Source: Acidobacteriota bacterium (GTDB lineage: Bacteria; Acidobacteriota; Terriglobia; Bryobacterales; Bryobacteraceae). Taken from it: DNA of 56,673 nt. Location of the stretch: positions 1-56,673 of the forward strand of contig SYKU01000392.1 of assembly GCA_005808865.1 (NCBI GenBank), read 5' to 3'. The number at the start of each line of letters is the position of its first letter. Positions within the stretch are counted from its first letter, which is position 1. The notes under the pieces were generated by a model. The model was not told the DNA's origin. It searched no databases and saw only the letters and a program-made list of their open reading frames with translations. Of this stretch, positions 1 through 7,548 are shown piece after piece. Both the position numbers and the translations under genes were made by a program.

Positions 1-1
1 C

Positions 2-1405
2 GATCGTCTCTCGAATGTCTCCTTGAAAAACATCCGCACGCTCACCGCCCTCCGCCCGGAAGACTTCGGCCGCGTCGATGTCCCCGTCGTCCGCGCTGGA
101 CGCAATGGCACGCCCCGTGGCTTAACTTCCAGCGATTACAACAACTGGGGTCCGCGCGCCGGTGTCGCCTGGCGTCCTCGTGAGCGCTGGGTCGTCCGCG
201 CCGGCACCGGCCTCTTCTATGGTGCCCAGGATGGCGAGCATTATGGCCGTACTTCCATCAGTGTTCCCTTCGTCGTTAGCGATATTCAGGATTCCGACGC
301 CTTCATCCCGCAAATCCCATCCATCGGTTTCACCATCCCGCCTCAAATCGGCGGCAACAATCTGCGCAACGTCTTCGTCGGCATCGACGAAAACCTCCGC
401 ACGCCCTACTCGGTCCAGTGGAACGCCGCCATCCAGCGTCAGCTCACCTCCGCCATTGCCCTCGAAACAGCCTATGTCGGCTCGGTCAGCCACAAGCTCG
501 ATACCCGCAATGCCTACAACGACGCGCCACCTGCCACCGGCGGTCTCGACGGTCGCCGCCCCCACCAGCGGCTGCTCCTGCCGGATCTCTCTTCCTTCCC
601 GGCCGGCCTGCTGCCTGCTCCTGTGGCCGGTGCCACCATCCTCGCGGGGACCATTGAAAACCAGGTCAACCGCGTCAGCGCCAACTACCATGCCATGCAT
701 GCCAAGATGCAATACCGCGCCTCTTCGGGCGTCTCCGCCCTCGTCGCCTACACCTGGGCCAAAGCCATCGCTGACGGCAATTCCTATCGCCGCCAGGGGT
801 TCCAGGGCGAACTCGCTCAAGACTTCTTGAAGGTCAGCGAACGCGCCCTCACGGGCTTCGACGTTCGCCATCGCCTGGTGGCCAACTTCGTTTATCAGAT
901 ACCTTTTTGCCGCACCTCCGCCTCCTGCTGGGGCGGACGGCCCTCCCGCTTTCTACTCGGTGGCTGGCAATGGAACGGCATTTTCCAGGCCCAAACCGGA
1001 TTCCCCTTTACCGTTCTGCTCGCCAACGCCACCGCTAACAACGGCCGGGCCACCCGCGCCAACGTGGTGGCGGGCCAATCGGGCAGCTTGCCGTCCGGCG
1101 AGCGAACGGCCGCGCGCTTCTTCAACACCGCCGCCTTTTCCGCCCCCGCGCCCTTCACTCTCGGCAACGCGGGCGTGAACAACGTTACCGGGCCTGCGCT
1201 CTGGTCTGCCGACACCTCGCTACACAAGAACTTCGCTCTCGACGAGCGCTTCAGCGTCCAATTCCGTTCGGAGTTCTTCAACGTCCTGAACCACCCGAAC
1301 CTCGCAACTCCGAATTCGCTTTTGGGTGTCGCCCAATTCGGCACGGTCACCGCCCAGTCGACACCGCCGCGCCAGGTTCAGTTCGCCCTGAAGTTACTCT
1401 TCTGA
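2..1405 (+). CDS. TonB-dependent receptor, Oar-like (C-terminal part, cut by window start)
   Basis: The reading frame is open from the first bases of the window, so the TTG at 23 is internal and only the C-terminal ~467 residues are seen. The text is typical of the outer-membrane beta-barrel of Acidobacterial Oar-like receptors: the turn 'NNWGPRAGVAWRP', the strand 'YSVQWNAAIQRQL', 'ALETAYVGSVSHKL', 'DVRHRLVANFVYQIP', 'FLLGGWQWNGIFQAQTG' and a terminal 'VQFALKLLF' ending in Phe, the usual outer-membrane insertion signal. It should sit in the outer membrane and import a large substrate with TonB energy; the substrate cannot be told. The regulatory-like and plug domains must lie outside the window. 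Confidence 0.9.
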   Translation, partial: DRLSNVSLKNIRTLTALRPEDFGRVDVPVVRAGRNGTPRGLTSSDYNNWGPRAGVAWRPRERWVVRAGTGLFYGAQDGEHYGRTSISVPFVVSDIQDSDAFIPQIPSIGFTIPPQIGGNNLRNVFVGIDENLRTPYSVQWNAAIQRQLTSAIALETAYVGSVSHKLDTRNAYNDAPPATGGLDGRRPHQRLLLPDLSSFPAGLLPAPVAGATILAGTIENQVNRVSANYHAMHAKMQYRASSGVSALVAYTWAKAIADGNSYRRQGFQGELAQDFLKVSERALTGFDVRHRLVANFVYQIPFCRTSASCWGGRPSRFLLGGWQWNGIFQAQTGFPFTVLLANATANNGRATRANVVAGQSGSLPSGERTAARFFNTAAFSAPAPFTLGNAGVNNVTGPALWSADTSLHKNFALDERFSVQFRSEFFNVLNHPNLATPNSLLGVAQFGTVTAQSTPPRQVQFALKLLF

Positions 1406-1529
1406 GGCGCGATTCCAACTAACATCTCATGACCGACAACGGAGTCACCAAAACCCAGCCTTCCCCTTTGCGTCTCTGCGAGAAACTAGAAGAACCAAAA
1501 AGGGGTTATATCATCGGAGCATCGAAAGC

Positions 1530-2027
1530 TTGTTAATAGGTGAGTGTTACTGGCGCCACTATGATCAGAATTTCGAAGAAGTGAAAAAGCAGCTTGCCGA
1601 ACTCTCGGAAGTTGTGAACAAGTTCAAATCCGAGGCGGTACAGCTACGGATTGTCGATCTGGTCTTTGCGGGCGCAAAGGTGTAGCCGGATGGCGACGCG
1701 CTCAACGAAGCAGAGGATCCGCCGTCACCCAAACGTCGGAAGAAGAGGGGCAAGGCCGCTGTCGATCCGTTGAGCGGCGACAAATCAACCGGCGGCAAGA
1801 AGAAACGCCAGGCAGGATCGGGTCCAAAGCCAAGGCTGGAGCAGTTCATCACAGAGGGGTTCTTCAGTCAGAAACGGACCATTCGTGCCATCGTCGCGCA
1901 CTGTAAACTCAAGGCCCGAAACTACAAAGCCAACGAACTGTCTGGGCCGCTGGCGCGCCTGGTTCGGGATAACAAACTGTCCCGAACGACGAATGCCGAA
2001 AACCAATTTGAGTACATCAAAAAGTAA
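1530..2027 (+). pseudogene. Decayed small protein gene with basic linker and possible winged helix
   Basis: One frame reads from about 1530 (a possible TTG start) to TAA at 2025-2027 with a single in-frame TAG at 1683-1685. Before the TAG lies a short coiled-coil-like segment ('NFEEVKKQLAELSEVVNKF'). After it come a Lys/Arg-rich linker and a compact C-terminal domain ('KPRLEQFITEGFFSQKRT' ... 'LSGPLARLVRDNKLSR' ... 'NQFEYIKK') that looks like a small winged-helix fold. The continuity of sense across the TAG suggests one gene of about 165 residues with a nonsense mutation. A downstream restart (TTG 1770) giving an 85-residue protein is the alternative. Family not recognised. It lies 7 bases upstream of the HEPN-like gene. 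Confidence 0.45.
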
Positions 2028-2034
2028 GTCTCCG

Positions 2035-2791
2035 TTGGAGTTGGCATTGGCGAATGTGCCGAGCCAGTTCCGACCGAAAATCATCAAGCCATTTCTGGAA
2101 GTGAAGAAGCGACTCGCTGAGGGCAACGACGAGACGCTCGGGTTAGCGGCGGGCAAGTTCTGCGAGGCAGTTCTGCGCCTCTTGCAGCACGGGATATTGA
2201 AAGTGTCGATACCCTTCGGGCAGAAAATCCCGGACCTGTCCGTAGAATGTCGTAAGCTCGTCGAGAGCCCAAAGACGGCGGGTTCGGAATCGCTGCGCGT
2301 CGTTATGCCAAGGGCGATAGTCTTCATCTATACGCTGCGCAATAAACGCGGCATTGGGCATGTCGGCGGTGATGTGGACGCGAACCGCATTGACGCAATG
2401 ACTATGGCGCGGACCTGCGATTGGATCATGTGCGAGCTGATCCGGATCAATCACAATCTCTCTCTTGAGGAAGCGCAGGACATCGTCGACAGTCTGGCAC
2501 AGCGCAATATGCCCGACGTCTGGAACGTCGCCGGAAAGAAGCGAGTGCTTCGCAAAGGCCTCACCTTCAGAGACCAAGTTCCTCCTCTGCTACTCGGACC
2601 AGGAAACAGCGGTTTTCGCTAAAGACCTCTTCGCCTGGGTAGAATACTCGAACCAAGCGGTGTTCAAAAGCAAGGTCCTCGGCGCGCTCCACATGGGACG
2701 CTTTATCGAGTACGACCGCGATAGCGAACTCGTCACGATCTCTCCGACGGGAATCAACGAAGTGGAAACCAGAATTCTTAAACAGAACTGA
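2035..2791 (+). pseudogene. HEPN-like protein with C-terminal wHTH, frameshifted
   Basis: Two frames join into one protein. From TTG 2035 the first frame gives 'VPSQFRPKIIKPFLEVKKR' ... 'IFIYTLRNKRGIGHVGGDV'-type helical text and ends sensibly near 2570. The second frame then continues as 'TKFLLCYSDQETAVFAKDL' ... 'SKVLGALHMGRFIEY' ... 'ELVTISPTGINEVETRIL' to TAA 2789-2791. A one-base deletion (or two-base insertion) near 2570 explains this. The R-N-x5-H segment at 2338-2361 (R, N ... H) fits the RX4-6H signature of HEPN ribonucleases and their abortive-infection relatives. The C-terminus looks like a winged helix. About 250 residues if repaired. Function (RNA cleavage on phage attack or stress) is inference from the motif; a programmed frameshift is possible but no slippery site is obvious. 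Confidence 0.5.
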
Positions 2792-2886
2792 ATCCGCGCA
2801 GCCCGTTTTGCGTCCGGCCTGGGTGCCCAGCATGGACGGTCCTGCTGTTTTCCCGTCTAAGTCTCAGTCGTGAAGTGGCTTGCGTT

Positions 2887-2950
2887 GGTTCGAGCGGAAC
2901 GCGTTCAGGCCACAAAAGTTCGAAACGCGTCCAAGGTGGGGAGCCATTCT
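2887..2950. repeat. Dispersed repeat A, copy 1
   Basis: About 62 bases beginning 'ggttcgag' and ending 'ggtggggagccat', clearly similar in direct orientation to 4771-4835, sharing 'gccacaa-agttcgaaacg' and 'aggtggggagccat'. The rest of 2792-3334 holds repeat B copy 1 and no reading frame I can support. Confidence 0.75.
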
Positions 2951-2967
2951 GAAACTTCGCGACTTCA

Positions 2968-3066
2968 CGCTATCTGATTGATTTCATTGCGGGCATCTCA
3001 GGCGCTTCTTCCGGATTGGGCCACCTTGACAGTGACCCCCGGCATGGATTCGAACTCTTGAACCGA
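2968..3066. repeat. Dispersed repeat B, copy 1 (tRNA-tail-like end)
   Basis: About 99 bases from 'cgctatctgattgatttcat' to 'gaactcttgaaccga', similar in direct orientation to 5579-5667. On the minus strand one end reads 'aagagttcgaatcc' followed by 'ccggggtcac', which resembles a tRNA T-loop and 3' acceptor side, but the stem does not pair well, so no tRNA is called. It could be an attachment-site-like or miniature-element sequence. Confidence 0.7.
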
Positions 3067-3334
3067 CCAGCATCCCCAAACGAATCGGCGCTGCCCACTA
3101 TGCGTGCCCAACTTCGGGAGAGCGATGATCCGCCCAGTGGCGTCGGCAAATGCAACGCCGTTAGGGAGGGGTGTCAAGACCCTAAGCCTGGACCGATCCG
3201 CGCACTGTAACCAGCCCCAGTGCAGTCGAACTTGGCTCCCGACCCCACGGCTGGTCATGCGAACCCGAATTTTTGTTCGACCCGCCGCAACCGGCGCCTG
3301 GCACACCTTGTCCTAAGGGTGAGGTGAGAGAGAA

Positions 3335-3706
3335 ATGAGCTACACAATTGGCGATGGGATGGTTGCGCTCGCGTTGGCGGGCGATATTGTTGGATATCTT
3401 TATCTGAGGCACAAGACTCGGCAAAAGAAGATCGAGATCATTCGTGAGGAGCGCATGGCGGCGATGGAAAAGGGAATACCGCTGCCGGAGTTTCCATTGG
3501 AACCGGCGCGCGATCCTCGGCCCGATCCGGACAACGTCATCCCGATCCTGGGAACCGTTCTTTCCACTCTTTCGGTTGGAGCCATGATCGTCCTCTACTT
3601 GAATGTTCCCGCTCCGTCTAGTTTTTGGGTATCTCCTCTGCCGTTCACTTTTTTGGGCGTGGGCCTGATTGCGTTCCATTTACTGACGCGCGAGCCTGGG
3701 CGTTAA
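3335..3706 (+). CDS. Small membrane protein, DUF6249-like
   Basis: A 123-residue inner-membrane protein with three likely membrane segments (about residues 6-24, 68-90 and 97-117). The basic loop after the first contains 'REERMAAMEKGIPLPEFP', a phrase typical of the DUF6249-type small membrane proteins that sit next to ECF sigma factors in Acidobacteriota. ATG at 3335 follows a 'gaggtgagagag' ribosome-binding region. Its stop (3704-3706) is 5 bases before the sigma factor start, so the two are probably co-transcribed. Its role is unknown; sensing or anchoring linked to the sigma factor is inference. Confidence 0.75.
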   Translation: MSYTIGDGMVALALAGDIVGYLYLRHKTRQKKIEIIREERMAAMEKGIPLPEFPLEPARDPRPDPDNVIPILGTVLSTLSVGAMIVLYLNVPAPSSFWVSPLPFTFLGVGLIAFHLLTREPGR

Positions 3707-3711
3707 CGCTG

Positions 3712-4272
3712 GTGGAGAGCGATTCCCAACTCGTGGCCCGCGCGCAGAGCGGCGACCAGCAAGCTTTCGCTGAACTGGTTCGCCGGCATAGCGCTCTCGT
3801 GTTTCGCCTCGCGGTTTCGATTTTGGGCCGGGAGTTTACTTCGGAGGCGGAAGACGTGGCGCAAGAGGTCTTTCTCAAGGTTCACCACGCGCTCGAGTCG
3901 TTTCGCGGCGAGGCCGAATTTAGCTCCTGGATCTACCGGATCACGTTCAACCAAGCAGTGAACCTGAAAGCGCGGGTTCGCTTCCGAAGCCCACACGCAG
4001 GCGAGAGGGTTCTTTATCGCGCGGTGAGTCCGGAGCCTGGACCGGACCGGCAGTTTGAATCGGCGCAGCGCGATCAAGCGCTGGCGGAGTGCATTGGTAC
4101 GCTCCCCGAGGTCTACCAATCGGCCTTGCGGCTCTACTATTGGCTCGGCGCAGGAGTTGGCGAAGTGGCGGTACTGCTTGGCGTGCCCGAGAATACCGCG
4201 AAATCGTATCTGCATCGCGCGCGCCAGCTTCTCCATGTCATGCTGAAAGGGAAAGGATATTCTTGTGACTGA
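3712..4272 (+). CDS. ECF-type RNA polymerase sigma-70 factor
   Basis: 186 residues. Region 2 spans about residues 22-85 ('ALVFRLAVSILG', 'DVAQEVFLKVHHAL', 'FSSWIYRITFNQAVN') and region 4 about 125-180 ('LPEVYQSALRLYYW', 'EVAVLLGVPENTAKSYLHRA'), the -35-recognising helix-turn-helix. This is the classical two-domain ECF layout and length. GTG 3712 is chosen because it follows the upstream gene's stop and begins the conserved text; the frame is open further upstream to 3625, but that extension overlaps the preceding gene and looks non-coding. The gene overlaps the next by 8 bases. It should direct a small regulon under control of the downstream membrane partner. Confidence 0.92.
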   Translation: MESDSQLVARAQSGDQQAFAELVRRHSALVFRLAVSILGREFTSEAEDVAQEVFLKVHHALESFRGEAEFSSWIYRITFNQAVNLKARVRFRSPHAGERVLYRAVSPEPGPDRQFESAQRDQALAECIGTLPEVYQSALRLYYWLGAGVGEVAVLLGVPENTAKSYLHRARQLLHVMLKGKGYSCD

Positions 4273-4591
4273 GATGGAACCTCGCGAAGACGGGATCGAC
4301 AGTTTGCTGCGGCGTTCCATGGCCGCACCTGTCCCGAGCCTGCCGGCTGATTTCGACCAGCGCTTGATGCGCGAGATGCGCCGCAGTTCGCAGCCGCTCG
4401 ACCGATACCGCCGAATTCTGCTCACCGGCTACGGTCTAACGTCGGTCGTAGCGTCCGCGGTGGTCATGCGTGGCCAAGGGCTCGACTGGGGGGCTATAGC
4501 GGTGATGATACTTGGGCCACTCGCCTTGGTTGCGACCGTAGCCTGGGCGCGGCGCGCGACCCATACAACAATGCGGCACAGTGCCAAGTAG
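4265..4591 (+). CDS. Small membrane protein, probable anti-sigma partner
   Basis: 108 residues from GTG 4265, inside the end of the sigma factor gene. The cytoplasmic N-terminal half ('GIDSLLRRSMAAPVPSLPAD', 'FDQRLMREMRR') is the typical opening of short Acidobacterial proteins encoded after ECF sigma factors. Two membrane segments follow (about residues 49-68 and 73-95). No zinc-binding anti-sigma motif (HxxxCxxC) is present, so the anti-sigma role rests on gene order, overlap and topology. Translation is probably coupled to the sigma factor. Confidence 0.7.
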   Translation: MTEMEPREDGIDSLLRRSMAAPVPSLPADFDQRLMREMRRSSQPLDRYRRILLTGYGLTSVVASAVVMRGQGLDWGAIAVMILGPLALVATVAWARRATHTTMRHSAK

Positions 4592-4684
4592 ACCTAGCGA
4601 ACAGAATTCCAACCGCAAAGTCGCGTAGCATTTACCGGCTCCGGACAGACCAAGCGCCATCCAGGTACCTTGGGCTCCCTTGCG

Positions 4685-4728
4685 GGTTCGAGACGTGTCC
4701 AGACTGGTTGCCCAGGGTGGGCAGCCAT
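4685..4728. repeat. Dispersed repeat A, shorter relative
   Basis: Reads 'ggttcgagacgtgtcc' ... 'cccagggtgggcagccat', a partial relative of the repeat A copies, 43 bases before the better copy at 4771. The stretch 4592-4889 holds these two repeats and no supported gene. Confidence 0.5.
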
Positions 4729-4770
4729 ACAAATTTCAGGTGGATGCCATTGATCTGGAAGCGAATGACT

Positions 4771-4835
4771 GGTTCGAGTGGACCCGGTTTCACGCCACAA
4801 GAGTTCGAAACGTGCCCAGGGTGGGGAGCCATCCT
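4771..4835. repeat. Dispersed repeat A, copy 2
   Basis: Direct-orientation relative of 2887-2950; most of its 62 bases match, including 'gagttcgaaacg' and 'ggtggggagccat'. Confidence 0.75.
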
Positions 4836-4889
4836 GACTCCTCTGCCATGAGCTGGCATTACCCACCTGGAACTCTGGCGCCGGGCCTA

Positions 4890-5108
4890 TCAGGCAACCT
4901 GTAATTCAATGTAGGCGACAGCGGTCGAGGGTTCGGGAATTGGCTCCCCGTCTTCCAGCAGGCCTTCGAGGTGAAGTTCGATGGCCTCGTGGATGTTCCG
5001 CTCAACCTCTTCAAACGTCTTCCCGGTGGTGACGCATCCCGGAAGGTCTGGGACATAAGCGGATAGGTTGTCCCGGCCCCGCTCAATCACAACGGCATAT
5101 TTCTTCAC
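4890..5108 (-). CDS. hicB: HicB-family antitoxin
   Basis: 72 residues. The whole protein is the partial RNase-H-like fold of HicB antitoxins: 'YAVVIERGRDNLSAYVPDLP', then 'GCVTTGKTFEEVERNIHEAI' and 'ELHLEGLLEDGEPIPEPS'. No separate C-terminal DNA-binding domain is present, so this is the short HicB form. ATG 5108 overlaps the upstream toxin gene by 4 bases (ATGA), typical of coupled toxin-antitoxin operons. It should bind and neutralise HicA, and the complex usually represses its own promoter. The toxin-first order is common for HicAB. Confidence 0.93.
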   Translation of the reverse strand: MKKYAVVIERGRDNLSAYVPDLPGCVTTGKTFEEVERNIHEAIELHLEGLLEDGEPIPEPSTAVAYIELQVA

Positions 5109-5299
5109 GGTTTCTCTCTCAGTCCGGCTTGGGTCAGAATGCTCTTCAGCGTGCCAGGATGAAGATCGTCACTCGGATGCCCCGGAATCGTGACGCGTCC
5201 CGGCTTGATCGGGTGCTTGTACTGGCGGTGGCTCCCCTTCGTTTTCACATGCTTCCAGCCGTCACTCTCAACGGTCTTGATGAGATCACGAACCTTCAT
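5105..5299 (-). CDS. hicA: HicA-family mRNA interferase toxin
   Basis: 64 residues with a double-stranded-RNA-binding-like fold: 'KVRDLIKTVESDGWKHVKTK', the catalytic-His motif 'GSHRQYKHP', and 'VTIPGHPSDDLHPGTLKSIL'. The His in GSHRQY is the expected active-site residue, so the toxin looks intact. ATG 5299 is preceded by a good 'aggaga' ribosome-binding site. It cleaves mRNA when HicB is lost. The pair lies in a repeat-rich patch beside a sigma-factor operon, consistent with arrival by transfer. Confidence 0.93.
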   Translation of the reverse strand: MKVRDLIKTVESDGWKHVKTKGSHRQYKHPIKPGRVTIPGHPSDDLHPGTLKSILTQAGLREKP

Positions 5300-5314
5300 T
5301 CTCCTGAAAGAACC

Positions 5315-5320
5315 ATTGTA
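5315..5320 (-). promoter_or_regulatory. Candidate -10 box for hicAB
   Basis: Minus-strand TACAAT lies 15 bases upstream of the hicA ATG, just before its 'aggaga' ribosome-binding site. No convincing -35 is seen. The remaining stretch 5321-5578 has no gene I can support; a plus-strand frame ending at 5431 ('LSVEEFIELL') may be a fragment of something older. Confidence 0.35.
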
Positions 5321-5578
5321 CTCTTCTCGCCGGTTGCCGGATGGCTTGGCCGGTCCATCCAGGAACTACTCTTACGCGCCATTGTTCTGGATGCGAACCT
5401 TTCGGTCGAAGAGTTCATCGAGTTGCTCTGATCTCAAACCGCGGCTCCAAACTCAGACGCGAAACGGCAGGTTTCAGATAACCAGAGCGGTGCTTGAAGT
5501 GGCGGCACCAACAGGAAAGTACGAAAAACGTTGAGAAAGGGGAGTCAAATTGCGTTTTCCGGGATGTCCGCTATCTAA

Positions 5579-5667
5579 TTGATTTCATTACCAGCAGTTC
5601 AGACGATTCTCCCGGATTGACCCCATTTGACTGTGACCCCGCCGTGGACTCGAACTCTTGACCACGA
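5579..5667. repeat. Dispersed repeat B, copy 2
   Basis: About 89 bases from 'cgctatctaattgatttcat' to 'gaactcttgaccacga', a direct-orientation relative of 2968-3066. Together the copies bracket the sigma-factor operon and hicAB. Confidence 0.7.
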
Positions 5668-5745
5668 ATTCGCGACTCCTCTAGAGCGTACTTCAACTAG
5701 ATTCCATATGCCCGGCCCGCGCTCCCGGTTCTCGGTCAGTATCGT

Positions 5746-6087
5746 CTACCAGACGCCAGGAATGAGACGCTTCGTCCGTGCCGAGTACGCCGCGTATTCG
5801 TCGCCAAACTCTTCAACCATCATCCTCTCCTCCGCGTCGACGCGAAGCGCGCAGAGGATCGCGAACGCGATCAAGTTCGACGGACCTGCCACCCAATTCG
5901 GGATGACGAGCGATTGGCCGATGGAATACAGTGCTAGCGCCAAGTACATCGGATGGCGGATACGCCGATAAACGCCCCGCGTGATGAGTCGATGCTGCTC
6001 GCGTACCTCCAGGGTGATCGACCAATTTGTGCCAAGGTCAGCGTGCGACCGGTAGAAGAGCCAGAGGCCGATCACCAAGCACATCAC
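5746..6087 (-). pseudogene. ICMT/PEMT-family membrane methyltransferase, N-terminally truncated
   Basis: 113 residues carrying the C-terminal catalytic half of the isoprenylcysteine carboxyl methyltransferase family: 'LGTNWSITLEVREQHRLITR', 'GVYRRIRHPMYLALALYSIG' (the RHPxY SAM/lipid motif) and 'AEERMMVEEFGDEYAAYSAR'. Complete family members are usually 150-220 residues with two or three membrane helices before this core; those are missing. Upstream the frame continues briefly without an obvious start and then meets the end of the PEP-CTERM remnant. A deletion joining two genes is the simplest reading. It may be expressed but is probably not functional. Confidence 0.6.
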
Positions 6088-6207
6088 GCCTGCATTGGGC
6101 TTCAGCCTCCGCTCTTCGGTATAGCTGAAGTTTGACCAGCCAGGAGGCCGGTCCCACCTTGGCTCCCATTGGACCCGGGTCGAAGATCCGCCCTACGACG
6201 GCGCCGG

Positions 6208-7160
6208 TCAGACCCGCCGCCGGCGGATGGCCCGAATGGCGAACAAAGTCCTGATCCCTCTCGCCAGGAACCCGAATGTGGAGGGTTCCGGAATGAGGGC
6301 AGGGTCCTCCAGCTGACGGAACGTAAAAATATCGCGAACCATAAAGGGATCGTTGATCGCGCCCGCGGCCCACGTCTCAAAAGTAGGAAAATCGGAAAAG
6401 GTGTCGGCAATCAGCCTGTAGCGTACCGTGAACGTTTGGCCCGCGCCGAAGTGACCCAGCGGAATGGAGCCGGTAAAGGCGTCGTAACTCCAGGTCCTGG
6501 TTCGGGTGAAGCCCATAGTGTCCACGACGTCCACATTCTGATGAACGAGCGGCGACGTGTCGAGCAAGGGGTTAACCGAAAGAGCGCCATTGGAGAGGCT
6601 GTACGAATCATACCCCCCTTCAAGCTCGGAGAACCATTGAAAAAGCGTGTCGGTGGTACGGGAGCAGGCTGGTGTACAGAATTGAAGGTCGGCCTGGATT
6701 CTCGCGGTCATGGTCACTATGTTTCGGAGTTCCTGGTTCGACTGGAACTCGACAAACCTCGGGGGCAGGAAGAAATCCAGAAAAACGTCGCCTGCAGTGA
6801 GAGCCACAATGTCGATTTCATAGATGGCATCGCGGTACACCCAGGTGTAATTTTGAAACGGGCGACCGGTCCGGCGCCTGAGCGATCCGTTGGCGGCGAT
6901 ATCGCTGACTCCGGACCGGGCTGATGCCCGCGCCTCGCTTGGAGTATTCAGATTTCCGTCAAAGTTGTCAGAGACAATTTGGGCATTGGTCCCCGAGTTA
7001 TGTACTTGGGAAATGGTGCGGCCAAAGCGGATCTCGGCTATCGCCCGTTGGCGATGGCGGTAGCATTGCCGAGGGCTGTACCAGACTCCAGTCGCCGCTT
7101 GATCTATGAATTCGCCAAGGACAGGCGGTGGGGTGCTGCATTTCGTGATGTTCAGAAAGA
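6208..7160 (-). pseudogene. PEP-CTERM protein remnant without its own start
   Basis: A continuous frame encodes a secreted, surface-type protein: beta-rich text such as 'YTWVYRDAIYEIDIVALTAG', 'TRTRTWSYDAFTGSIPLG' and 'GQTFTVRYRLIADTFSD', ending with the sorting tail 'IPEPSTFGFLARGIRT' and 'AIRRRRV'. PEP-CTERM tails combine P-E-P, a membrane helix and an Arg cluster; here the helix contains Arg residues, which is poor. The only ATG in frame (7209) lies inside the tmRNA gene, and no signal peptide is visible, so the 5' end is probably lost or frameshifted near 6950-7150. Alternatively, a non-ATG start was missed. Confidence 0.5.
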
Positions 7161-7512
7161 TGGTGGAGGCGGCGGGAGTTGAACCCGCGTCCGAGAAAGC
7201 CCGCGACAAAAAGAACTACGTGCGTAGCCGACTCTTGAGTCTCGACCGCCGCCCTAGACCCGGCAGAAAGGACGGCCATCCAGCCCGGTTGATCTCGATC
7301 TGAGGCTACGAGCAGAAGCCCTCGACCTATCCAGCAAGATGACGCTCACTCACCGCCGCGCTGGCTCGACGGCTGGAGCGGCCGCTTATTTAATTAAGCA
7401 GCGTATGCAAACTGCGTGTTGGCAGTTGTGTTTTTCCGATCGTTTTACGGGAGCTCGGAACCCGGCACGCCTTCCTGTCACGATTCGATCCCGTCGAATC
7501 CGTTGCGCCCCC
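7161..7512 (-). ncRNA. ssrA: Transfer-messenger RNA (tmRNA)
   Basis: The 5' end (minus strand, 7512 or 7513) reads GGGGGCGCAACGGATTCGAC and the 3' end (7161) reads ...CCGCCTCCACCA with an encoded CCA. The first seven bases pair with the acceptor side CGCCTCC (one G-U pair). The T-arm 'GGGTTCAACTCCC' is intact. About 352 nt, the usual length. It rescues stalled ribosomes: charged with alanine, it enters the A site and supplies a short message that tags the nascent protein for degradation, together with SmpB (not in this window). Confidence 0.97.
7394..7423 (-). other. tmRNA proteolysis-tag reading frame (ANTQFAYAA)
   Basis: Inside ssrA, minus strand, the codons GCC AAC ACG CAG TTT GCA TAC GCT GCT TAA encode A-N-T-Q-F-A-Y-A-A-stop. 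The tag starts with the resume alanine and ends in AA, as required for ClpXP-type recognition. Confidence 0.93.
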
Positions 7513-7548
7513 CTTCTATTTAAGTCTACCACCTGGTTCGGGCGTGCG

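Noticed and set aside
3020-3066. tRNA-like T-loop text (minus strand 'agttcgaatcc')
   Set aside because: The T-stem does not pair, and no anticodon arm or acceptor stem can be folded; treated as part of repeat B.
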